Position numbers and translations under genes: made by a program. The notes under the pieces were generated by a model. It ran no database searches, was not told where the DNA came from, and saw only the letters and a list, made by a program, of their open reading frames with translations. 64,000 nt of DNA from Streptomyces sp. NBC_00442. Its GTDB lineage: Bacteria; Actinomycetota; Actinomycetes; Streptomycetales; Streptomycetaceae. The stretch covers positions 4,402,001-4,466,000 of the forward strand of contig NZ_CP107918.1 in NCBI RefSeq assembly GCF_036014195.1. The letters are read 5' to 3'. Positions 35,420-42,671 of this stretch are shown here, in pieces (positions within the stretch are counted from its first letter, which is position 1; each line of letters starts with the position of its first letter).

Positions 35420-35503
35420 CGCCCACGGGGGAGGTTCCCCCGCCCTCGGGGGAGGTTCCCCCGCCCTCGGGGGAGGTTCCCCCGCCCTCGGGGGAGGTTC
35501 CCC
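35420..35503. repeat. Four tandem 21-bp hairpin-forming repeats
   Basis: Units start at 35420, 35441, 35462 and 35483. Each holds GGGGGA-GGT-TCCCCC, a perfect 6-bp stem. It lies in the 296-bp gap after the propeller gene and about 30 bases before the DUF1838 gene start. It could act as a serial terminator or as binding sites. Confidence 0.85.
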
Positions 35504-35533
35504 CGGCGGGCAGGGGGAGCGCAGAGTGGGGGC

Positions 35534-36280
35534 ATGACCGCACCCGCGCAAACGCTCCGCGACCTCGCTCGCACCCGCGCCTCCCTCGACGGCGAGGAGG
35601 TGGCCTACTGGTGGTCCGGCGACGTGTACTCCTGGGCGCCCGACGAGCCCTACCAGCGGCTCTTCGGGTTCGAGGGGGTCAACGTCGCCCGCCTCGTGCA
35701 GGACGAGGAGGCCGGCCCGGACGCGTATCAGCTGCTCACCCGCGAGGCCGCCTTCTATCTCGACCCCGGTACTCGCGAGATCCTGGAGACCTGGCAGGAC
35801 CTGCCCGTCCTGCACATCTGGAACGACCCGGCCAACCAGCGCTGGCGCCCCTTCCCCGTGCCCACGACCGAGCTCGGCGGGCAGGTCTGCTTCAGCCTGG
35901 AGATCCCGCTCGCCTACCCCTCGCCGCTGCCCGTCGCCCAGTACCCCCTCCACTCGGCCGGCGACACCTACAAGGCCCTGGAGCTGTTCCAGTTCTTTGC
36001 CGACCGCGCCGACCTCGCGGGCGATGCGCCCAGCGTTCCGGCCACCATGTCCTGGACCCGGATGTCGCCGTGGCTGCCCTGGATGGCGCGCGGCCAGCGC
36101 CCCGGCGGCCTCACCTACCACTGCCGGGGCCGCAAGCTCGGCTCGTACGACGAGGTGCCCGAGCGCACCCGGTCGTACATCGCCGATCACCACCCCGAGT
36201 ACGCACACGCCCCGGAGAAGTGGGGCGAACCGAACGAGACCAGCTGGACCTACTTCCGCAAGCTCAACCCCCCGGAGTAG
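35534..36280 (+). CDS. DUF1838-family protein
   Basis: 248 residues starting MTAPAQTLRDLARTRASLDGEEVAYWWSGDVYSW. Trp/Tyr-rich segments (LFGFEGVNVARL, ILETWQDLPVLHIWNDPANQRW, WTRMSPWLPWMARGQRPGGLTYHCRGRKL) match the DUF1838 pattern as I recall it. The full length has no signal peptide. Possibly a lipocalin-like or small-molecule-binding beta protein; function unknown. It lies just upstream of narK with its own spacer of 160 bases. Confidence 0.75.
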   Translation: MTAPAQTLRDLARTRASLDGEEVAYWWSGDVYSWAPDEPYQRLFGFEGVNVARLVQDEEAGPDAYQLLTREAAFYLDPGTREILETWQDLPVLHIWNDPANQRWRPFPVPTTELGGQVCFSLEIPLAYPSPLPVAQYPLHSAGDTYKALELFQFFADRADLAGDAPSVPATMSWTRMSPWLPWMARGQRPGGLTYHCRGRKLGSYDEVPERTRSYIADHHPEYAHAPEKWGEPNETSWTYFRKLNPPE

Positions 36281-36441
36281 ACGCGGGGGCGGCTCGGGCC
36301 GGGTGGGGCCGGTGGGGTCGTACGGCAGGCCGCGGCAGGTCCTAGGGCCGCCCGCGCTGGTGGCGTTCGCCTCTCACCCCGGGGACGTGCGAGACGCAAC
36401 CTGGATATGTCAGGACTCGTCTCAACCCCCTGGGAAGCACC

Positions 36442-37875
36442 ATGAGTTCCGCACTCCAGCCGTCCGCCCGGCCCGACACCGGCCCCGTCGCCGCCGACGT
36501 CTCCTACGATCCGGAGAACTACCGTCCCGGCCGCACCATCACCGAGTGGGAGCCGGAGAACGAGGTCTTCTGGCGCACGGTCGGCCGGAAGGTTGCCACC
36601 CGGAACCTGTGGATCGCCGTTCCCGCCCTCCTCGTCGCCTTCGTGGTCTGGCAGGTCTGGTCCGTCACCGCGACCAACCTCAAGGACGTCGGCTTCACCT
36701 TCTCCACCTCGCAGCTGTTCTGGCTCACCGCCATCCCCGGCCTCACCGGCGGCACCGCCCGCATCCTCTACACCTTCCTCGGCCCGATGATCGGCCAGCG
36801 CCGCTTTACCGCGCTGTCGACGGTGATCCTCATCGTGCCGCTGATCTGGCTCGGCATCGCCATCCAGAACACCTCGACCCCGTACGGCGTCATGGTGATC
36901 ATCGCCGCGCTGTGCGGCATCGGCGGCGCCAACTTCGCCTCATCGCTCGCCAACATCGGCTTCTTCTTCCCGAAGAAGGAGAAGGGCAACGCCACCGGCA
37001 TCAACGGCGGCCTCGGCAACCTCGGCGTCTCCGTCGTCCAGCTGCTGACACCCATCGTCATCACCTTTTCGACGATTGCCATCGGTTCGGCCCAGCACAA
37101 GAAGGACGGCACCCCGGTCTACCTGCAGAACGCCGCGTTCCTGTGGGTCCCGGTCCTCATCGTGCTCGCCCTGATCGCCTGGTTCGGCCAGAACGACCTG
37201 AAGGTCGCCTCCACCCCCTTCAGCCGCCAGAAGGTCATCTTCCAGCGCAAGCACAACTGGCTGATGACCTGGCTGTACGTCGGCACCTTCGGCTCCTTCA
37301 TCGGCTTCGCCGCCGCCCTGCCGCTGCTGATCAAGACGACCTTCCCGGCGTACTCCGTCGCCACCTACGCCTGGATGGGCCCGGCGCTCGGCGCGCTGGC
37401 CCGGTGGGCCGGCGGCTGGATCGCCGACAAGCTCGGCGGCGCGAAAGTCACCATCATCTCGTTCGTCGGCATGGCGCTCGCGATCATCGGTGTCATCAAC
37501 TTCCTTCCCACCGGCGGTGGTTCGGGCAACTTCTACGGCTTCTTCGGCTGCTTCCTCGCCGCGTTCTTCTTCTCCGGCGTCGGCAACGGCTCGACCTTCC
37601 GGCAGATCCCGGTGATCTTCCGCAACCAGCACCTGAAGGGCCTGACCGAGGGCACCCCCGAGTACGCCAAGGCGCTGAAGCAGGCCGAGATGGAGGCGGG
37701 CGCCGTCACCGGCTTCACCTCCGCGATCGCCGCGTACGGCTTCTTCTTCATCCCGGCGATGTTCGCCAACTTCGCGGTGACCAGTGCGATGTGGGGCTTC
37801 GTGGGCTTCTACGCCAGCTGCATCGTCGTCGCCTGGTGGTTCTACGCCCGCAAGGGCGCGGAGGCGCCCAGCTAG
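36442..37875 (+). CDS. narK: NarK-type nitrate/nitrite transporter (MFS, NNP family)
   Basis: 477 residues, twelve helices. NNP signatures are clear: GIGGANFASSLANIGFFFPKKEKGNATGINGGLGNLGVSVVQ (first, Gly-rich signature in helix 5) and FFFSGVGNGSTFRQIPVIFR (second signature). The conserved Arg in TARILYTFLGP is the anion-site residue of the family. An N-terminal cytosolic extension of ~55 residues (WEPENEVFWRTVGRKVATRNL) marks the NarK1/NarK-U-type of actinobacteria. It imports nitrate and/or exchanges nitrite. It is followed by a strong terminator and then the pyruvate formate-lyase genes, with a nitrate-reductase-like operon 4 kb on. Confidence 0.93.
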   Translation: MSSALQPSARPDTGPVAADVSYDPENYRPGRTITEWEPENEVFWRTVGRKVATRNLWIAVPALLVAFVVWQVWSVTATNLKDVGFTFSTSQLFWLTAIPGLTGGTARILYTFLGPMIGQRRFTALSTVILIVPLIWLGIAIQNTSTPYGVMVIIAALCGIGGANFASSLANIGFFFPKKEKGNATGINGGLGNLGVSVVQLLTPIVITFSTIAIGSAQHKKDGTPVYLQNAAFLWVPVLIVLALIAWFGQNDLKVASTPFSRQKVIFQRKHNWLMTWLYVGTFGSFIGFAAALPLLIKTTFPAYSVATYAWMGPALGALARWAGGWIADKLGGAKVTIISFVGMALAIIGVINFLPTGGGSGNFYGFFGCFLAAFFFSGVGNGSTFRQIPVIFRNQHLKGLTEGTPEYAKALKQAEMEAGAVTGFTSAIAAYGFFFIPAMFANFAVTSAMWGFVGFYASCIVVAWWFYARKGAEAPS

Positions 37876-37908
37876 GCCACGGCATCCCCGGGAGGGGTGA
37901 CCGCTCCG

Positions 37909-37943
37909 GACAGGGCCCGCGCACGGGGTGCGCGGGCCCTGTC
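37909..37943 (+). terminator. Terminator after narK
   Basis: Perfect 15-bp arms (37909-37923 and 37929-37943) with loop CGGGG, starting 33 bases after the narK stop. It separates narK from the pfl transcription unit. Confidence 0.85.
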
Positions 37944-37985
37944 GCTGGTCGGGCTCGGGGTGCGCGGGCCCTGTCGCTGGTCGGG
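37924..37985. repeat. 30-bp direct duplication overlapping the narK terminator
   Basis: A 30-base segment beginning CGGGGTGCGCGGGCCC is repeated exactly at 37924-37953 and 37956-37985. The duplicated copy includes the right arm of the terminator stem, so alternative pairings are possible. Confidence 0.85.
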
Positions 37986-38008
37986 GCCGCCTGTCTGGAC
38001 CGAAATTC

Positions 38009-38026
38009 TCGTGAATGTATTCACAA
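38009..38026. promoter_or_regulatory. Rex (NADH/NAD+ sensor) operator upstream of pflB
   Basis: TCGTGAA-TGTA-TTCACAA matches the Rex consensus TTGTGAA-N4-TTCACAA at all but one arm position. Rex was first described in Streptomyces and represses low-oxygen respiratory genes until NADH rises. Confidence 0.7.
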
Positions 38027-38034
38027 GCGAACTA

Positions 38035-38048
38035 GGGACCAAAGTCCT
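38035..38048. promoter_or_regulatory. DosR/DevR-like hypoxia box upstream of pflB
   Basis: GGGACCAAAGTCCT: 12 of 14 positions fit the DosR core GGGACTWWAGTCCC. It lies eight bases after the Rex-like site. An even better copy occurs at 25569. Confidence 0.55.
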
Positions 38049-38162
38049 TCGCGAATGTGCAGGTCAGATTGGTTGTCAAGAAAAGGGGGCCGGAAATGAC
38101 GGGGCCTTCGGCCCGTATCTGGTGACCTCTGCCGCCGCAATTGATCGATCAAAAGGAGTGCA

Positions 38163-38252
38163 ATGGAGGCAGCCGGAGAGCCACCGCGAGAGCGCCGCTC
38201 AACGGCACGCGAAGTACCACGCAACGGCGATTCGGAAGGGTGCCCGCCATGA
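38163..38252 (+). CDS. 29-residue leader peptide coupled to pflB
   Basis: ATG at 38163 follows a strong AAAAGGAG site at 5-base spacing. The ORF encodes [20 protein letters not shown] and nine more residues and ends in TGA that overlaps the pflB ATG (ATGA at 38249-38252). Its frame differs from pflB. The tight coupling suggests translational control of pflB. A perfect palindrome TTGATCGATCAA (38141-38152) overlaps its upstream edge. No homologue recognised. Confidence 0.55.
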   Translation: MEAAGEPPRERRSTAREVPRNGDSEGCPP

Positions 38253-40519
38253 CCGCGACCCCCGCAGAGGCGACGAAGAACCGCGAAGCCTGGGACGGCT
38301 TCAAGGGCGGACTGTGGCGCGACGCCATCGACGTCCGCGACTTCGTCCAGCGCAACTACACCCCCTACGAGGGCGACGCAGGCTTCCTCGCGGGTCCCAC
38401 CCCGCGCACCGCCGCCCTGTGGAACAAGCTCCTGTCGATGTTCCCCCAGGAGATCGAGCAGGGCATCCACGACGTGGACGTGACGACCCCGTCCCGCATC
38501 GACGCCTTCAAGCCCGGCTACATCGACGGCACCCCCGCCGACCACAGCGACCTCATCGTCGGCCTCCAGACCGACGCACCGCTCAAGCGCTCCATCATGC
38601 CCAACGGTGGCTGGCGCATGGTCGAGAACGCCCTCAACGCCTACGGCTACGAGGCCGACCCCGGCGTCCGCGACGTCTACACCCACCTCCGTAAGACCCA
38701 CAACGAGGGCGTCTTCGACGCGTACACCCCCGAGATCCGGGCCTGCCGCTCCTCCGGCATCATCACCGGCCTCCCCGACGCCTACGGGCGCGGCCGCATC
38801 ATCGGGGACTACCGCCGCGTCGCCCTCTACGGCGTCGACCGGCTCATCGCCGCCAAGGAGGCCGACAGGGCCCGCCTCGGCGAGGACTGGGCCACCGAGA
38901 CGGTCATCCGCGACCGTGAGGAAGTCTCCGAGCAGATCAAGGCGCTGAACGAACTCAAGGCCATGGCGCTGTCGTACGGCTACGACATCTCCGGCCCCGC
39001 CACCACCGGCCGCGAAGCCGTCCAGTGGCTGTACTTCGCCTACCTCGCCGCCGTGAAGGAGCAGAACGGCGCCGCGATGTCGATCGGCCGCATCGACAAC
39101 TTCCTCGACATCTACCTCCAGCGCGACCTCGGGGCCGGCCTCATCACCGAGGAGCAGGCGCAGGAGTTCATCGACGACTTCGTCATCAAGCTGCGCATCG
39201 TGCGCTTCCTGCGCACCCCCGAATACAACACGCTGTACTCCGGCGACCCGACGTGGGTCACCTGGTCCATGGCCGGCATCGGCGAGGACGGCCGCCCCCT
39301 CGTCTCGCGCACCACCTTCCGCGCCCTCCAGACCCTCTACAACCTCGGGCCGGCGCCGGAGCCGAACCTCACCGTCTTCTGGGACCGCGAACTGCCCGCA
39401 GGATTCCGGGACTTCGCCTCCCGGGTCGCCATCGACACCTCGGCCATCCAGTTCGAGTCGGACGCCCTGATGCGCCCCAAGTACGGCGACGACACGGCGA
39501 TCGCCTGCTGTGTCTCGGCCATGGCGGTCGGCAAGCAGATGCAGTTCTTCGGAGCCCGCGTCAACCTCGCCAAGGCCCTGCTGTACGCGATCAACGGCGG
39601 CCGCGACGAGAAGAGCGGCAAGCTCGTCGTCGAGGGCTTCACGCCCATCGAGGGCGAGTACCTCGACTACGAGAGCGTCGCCCGGCAGTACGACGCGATG
39701 CTGGACTGGCTGGCCAAGACGTACGTCCACGCCCTCAACGTCATCCACTACATGCACGACAAGTACGCCTACGAGCGCATCGAGATGGCCCTCCACGACC
39801 AGGACATCCTGCGCACCATGGCCTTCGGCGTCGCGGGCCTCTCGGTCGCCGCCGACTCGCTGTCCGCCATCAAGCACGCCAAGGTCAAGGTCGTACGCGA
39901 CGAGACCGGCCTCGCCGTCGACTACACGATCGAGGGCGACTACCCGGCCTACGGCAACAACGACGACCGTGCCGACGAGATCGCCACCCGGATCGTGCAC
40001 GACTTCATGGAGAAGGTGCGCAAGCACCCCACCTACCGGGGCGCCGTCCACACCCAGTCCGTGCTGACCATCACCTCCAACGTCGTCTACGGCCAGAAGA
40101 CCGGCAACACCCCCGACGGCCGCCGCGCCGGCATGCCGTTCGCCCCGGGCGCCAACCCGATGAACGGCCGCGACGAGCACGGCTACATCGCCTCCGCCCT
40201 GTCCGTCGCCAAGCTGCCCTACGACGACGCCGAGGACGGCATCTCGCTCACCAACACCATCACCCCCGACGCGCTCGGCCGCACGCCCCAGGAGCGGATC
40301 GACAACCTGTCCGGCGTGCTCGACGGCTTCATGGCGAACGACGGGTTCCACATGAACGTCAACGTCCTGGACAAGGCCACCCTCGAGGACGCCATGCGGC
40401 ACCCGGAGCACTACCCCCAGCTGACCATCCGGGTCTCGGGCTACGCGGTGAACTTCGTCCGCCTCAGCCGCGAGCAGCAGCTGGACGTGATCAACCGGAC
40501 GTTCCACGAGGGGCTGTGA
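38249..40519 (+). CDS. pflB: Pyruvate formate-lyase (formate C-acetyltransferase), glycyl-radical enzyme
   Basis: 756 residues, close to the 760 of Escherichia coli PflB. It converts pyruvate plus CoA to acetyl-CoA plus formate in the cytosol without oxygen. Catalytic tandem cysteines are Cys420-Cys421 in AIACCVSAM. The glycyl-radical site is Gly731 in RVSGYAVNF near the C-terminus. The N-terminal pyruvate-lyase domain ([22 protein letters not shown]) is intact. The ATG at 38249 follows GGAAGGG and overlaps the stop of a leader ORF. The activase gene follows after one base. Upstream Rex- and DosR-like sites fit induction at low oxygen. No formate channel (focA) and no YfiD-type spare-part gene is seen nearby. 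Confidence 0.96.
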   Translation: MTATPAEATKNREAWDGFKGGLWRDAIDVRDFVQRNYTPYEGDAGFLAGPTPRTAALWNKLLSMFPQEIEQGIHDVDVTTPSRIDAFKPGYIDGTPADHSDLIVGLQTDAPLKRSIMPNGGWRMVENALNAYGYEADPGVRDVYTHLRKTHNEGVFDAYTPEIRACRSSGIITGLPDAYGRGRIIGDYRRVALYGVDRLIAAKEADRARLGEDWATETVIRDREEVSEQIKALNELKAMALSYGYDISGPATTGREAVQWLYFAYLAAVKEQNGAAMSIGRIDNFLDIYLQRDLGAGLITEEQAQEFIDDFVIKLRIVRFLRTPEYNTLYSGDPTWVTWSMAGIGEDGRPLVSRTTFRALQTLYNLGPAPEPNLTVFWDRELPAGFRDFASRVAIDTSAIQFESDALMRPKYGDDTAIACCVSAMAVGKQMQFFGARVNLAKALLYAINGGRDEKSGKLVVEGFTPIEGEYLDYESVARQYDAMLDWLAKTYVHALNVIHYMHDKYAYERIEMALHDQDILRTMAFGVAGLSVAADSLSAIKHAKVKVVRDETGLAVDYTIEGDYPAYGNNDDRADEIATRIVHDFMEKVRKHPTYRGAVHTQSVLTITSNVVYGQKTGNTPDGRRAGMPFAPGANPMNGRDEHGYIASALSVAKLPYDDAEDGISLTNTITPDALGRTPQERIDNLSGVLDGFMANDGFHMNVNVLDKATLEDAMRHPEHYPQLTIRVSGYAVNFVRLSREQQLDVINRTFHEGL

Positions 40520-40520
40520 C

Positions 40521-41351
40521 ATGGCCGTCCTGCTCGGCCCCGAAATCCCCGTCGGCCGGCCGGCCCGTGCCGACGGGGGCGAGGGCGCCAGTACGCCGGC
40601 CGGGGCGGCCACTCGTCGGCCGATCGTCGGCTCGGTGCACTCCTGGGACCTGTCGACCGGTGTCGACGGGCCCGGCACCCGCTTCGTCACCTTCCTCTCG
40701 GGCTGCCCGCTGACCTGCCTGTACTGCCACAACCCCGACACCTGGCGGATGCGCGACGGCAGGCGCACCACCGCCGACGACGTGGTCGCCGAGGCCGCCA
40801 AGTACACGACGTTCATTCGGGCGGCGGGCGGTGGCGCCACCGTCAGCGGCGGCGAACCGCTGCTCCAGCCCGTCTTCGCCGGAGAGCTGCTCCACCGCTA
40901 CAAGCACGACCTCGGTCTGCACACCGCCCTCGACACCTCCGGCTTCCTCGGCGCCCGCGCCACCGACGCCCTGTTGCGCGATGTCGACCTGGTGCTGCTC
41001 GACATCAAGTCGTGGGACCGCGACACGTACAAGAAGGTCACGGGCCGCCCGCTGCGGCCGACCCTGGACTTCGCCCACCGGCTCGCGGACCTGGGCAAGG
41101 AGGTCCACATCCGCTTCGTCCTGGTGCCGGACCTGACCGACGACCCCGCCAACATCGAAGGCATCGCCTCGTACGCCGCCTCCCTCGGCAACGTCTCCCG
41201 CGTGGACGTCCTCCCCTTCCACAAACTGGGCGAGAGCAAGTGGCAGGCCCGCGAAATGAACTTCACCCTCCACACCACACCGTCGCCGACGCCGGACGCG
41301 GTGGCGGCGGCACGCGCGGTCTTCACGTCGTACGGGCTGTACGCGGTCTGA
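40521..41351 (+). CDS. pflA: Pyruvate formate-lyase activating enzyme (radical SAM)
   Basis: 276 residues. The radical-SAM motif CPLTCLYC (Cys62, Cys66, Cys69) binds a [4Fe-4S] cluster that cleaves S-adenosylmethionine to abstract hydrogen from Gly731 of PflB. Also present are VSGGEPLLQP (GGE motif), DTSGFLG, and LLDIKSWDRDTYKKVTGR. An N-terminal extension of ~40 residues precedes the usual start (IVGSVHSWDLSTGVDGPGTRFV). It begins one base after pflB stops, so they form one operon. Family length is about 246-265; the extension is the only oddity. Confidence 0.95.
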   Translation: MAVLLGPEIPVGRPARADGGEGASTPAGAATRRPIVGSVHSWDLSTGVDGPGTRFVTFLSGCPLTCLYCHNPDTWRMRDGRRTTADDVVAEAAKYTTFIRAAGGGATVSGGEPLLQPVFAGELLHRYKHDLGLHTALDTSGFLGARATDALLRDVDLVLLDIKSWDRDTYKKVTGRPLRPTLDFAHRLADLGKEVHIRFVLVPDLTDDPANIEGIASYAASLGNVSRVDVLPFHKLGESKWQAREMNFTLHTTPSPTPDAVAAARAVFTSYGLYAV

Positions 41352-41502
41352 CGAGGCGCCCTGACGAGGCGGTCGGGCGACGCGCCCTGGCGGGGGCGGT
41401 CTGGCGGGGCGGTCTGGCCACGCCGCTCCCGGCCCCGGTGGGACGTCCACCGGGGTTCCGGTCGATGGTGGGTCCGCGTTCCGCGGGCGACTCACCCTGT
41501 TG

Positions 41503-41540
41503 ATCCCTAAAACGAGTGGTTCAGACCGGAACATCCCTAA
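41503..41540. promoter_or_regulatory. Direct repeat ATCCCTAA in promoter region of molybdoenzyme operon
   Basis: ATCCCTAA occurs at 41503-41510 and 41533-41540, exactly 30 bp (about three turns) apart, ending ten bases before the first gene's GTG. The spacing suggests paired activator or response-regulator half-sites; identity unknown. The rest of the 198-bp gap shows nothing recognisable. Confidence 0.4.
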
Positions 41541-41549
41541 CGTGAAGGC

Positions 41550-42671
41550 GTGACCGAGCCACCCGCACCCCCCGCAGCAGCGCCGGACGCGTCCTCGCCG
41601 GACGTCGTGTCTCCGCCGGGGCCCGCCCCGGCGCACGCGCCCGCCCGAGGTTCCGTGACGTCGCGCGCGACCCTGGCCGGCACGGTCGTCTCCGTGCTGC
41701 TCATCCTGGCCATCGTGTTCGGCAGCCGGCTGCTCAAGGACTTCGACTCCGCACTCCTTCCGTACGCGGTCGCCACCGTGTTCCTGGCCTTCGGTGTGGC
41801 CTACCGCTACACCGTGTGGATCTCCTCTCCAGGCGCGCGCCGCCTCTTCAAGCAGGGCTGGCGCAGCCTGTTCTCGGCCGCCAACTTCCGCAAGGCACCC
41901 ACAGCCCTGCCGAAGATGATCGCCACCTATCTGGGGTTCCAGAAGTTCCTCGGCGCCCGCTCGCACGCCCGCTGGGCCGCCCACCAGCTGATCTTCTGGG
42001 GCTGCATCCTGGCTGCCGCGATCACGTTCCCGCTGACCTGGGGGTGGTTCACCTTCACCGGTGACTCCGGTGCCGGGCCCGGCTACGAGATGCGGATCTG
42101 GGGGTTCAAGGTCCTCGGGTTCGATTCGCTGAGTGTCGCCGGCTGGCTGATGTTCCACGGCCTGGACATCGCCGCCGTCCTGGTCATCCCCGGCGCCTCG
42201 TACTTCCTGTGGCGCCGGATGAAGGACCGCGGCGCCATCACGGGACAGCGCTTCGGCTATGACCTGGTCCCGCTGATCGCACTGATCGTCATCTCCGTGA
42301 CGGGGCTCCTCCTGACCTTCTCGTCGATCTTCCTGCACGGCGGCGGATACGAGTTCCTCGCGGTCCTGCACATGGTCGCGGTGGTGTTCACGCTCATCTA
42401 CATCCCGTTCGGGAAGTTCTTCCACATCGTGCAGCGGCCGGCCGCGGTCGGCATGCAGCTCTTCAAGTACACCTCCCGCCAGGACGAACAGGTCTTCCCG
42501 TGCAAGCGCTGCGGCGAGCCCGTCGACACCGCCCCGTACGTCGAGAACCTGCGCGGCACCATGCGCGACTTGAAGCTCGACTTCGACGCCTGGGCCGAAT
42601 ACTGCCCGCGCTGCAAGCGGGTCCTGCGCGGCACCGCCTACCTCAGCCACGTCAAGAAGGGCTTCAAGTGA
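41550..42671 (+). CDS. Cytochrome-b-like membrane subunit with C-terminal cysteine pairs
   Basis: 373 residues. A Pro/Ala-rich N-terminus is followed by six to seven membrane helices containing several helix-embedded or helix-edge histidines (RWAAHQLIFWG, WLMFHGLDIAAV, FLHGGGYEF, LAVLHMVAVVF, GKFFHIVQ), as in NarI/DsrM-type quinone-reactive b-cytochromes. The cytosolic C-terminus has two CxxC pairs, CKRCGEP and CPRCKRVL, about 55 residues apart, able to hold a metal or Fe-S cluster. GTG start; overlaps the molybdoenzyme gene by GTGA. It is likely to exchange electrons between the quinone pool and the molybdoenzyme. The family name is uncertain. Confidence 0.75.
   Translation: MTEPPAPPAAAPDASSPDVVSPPGPAPAHAPARGSVTSRATLAGTVVSVLLILAIVFGSRLLKDFDSALLPYAVATVFLAFGVAYRYTVWISSPGARRLFKQGWRSLFSAANFRKAPTALPKMIATYLGFQKFLGARSHARWAAHQLIFWGCILAAAITFPLTWGWFTFTGDSGAGPGYEMRIWGFKVLGFDSLSVAGWLMFHGLDIAAVLVIPGASYFLWRRMKDRGAITGQRFGYDLVPLIALIVISVTGLLLTFSSIFLHGGGYEFLAVLHMVAVVFTLIYIPFGKFFHIVQRPAAVGMQLFKYTSRQDEQVFPCKRCGEPVDTAPYVENLRGTMRDLKLDFDAWAEYCPRCKRVLRGTAYLSHVKKGFK

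Noticed and set aside
38141..38152. FNR box at TTGATCGATCAA
   Set aside because: FNR sites need TTGAT-N4-ATCAA (14 bp); this palindrome is 12 bp, so it was only noted as a palindrome.
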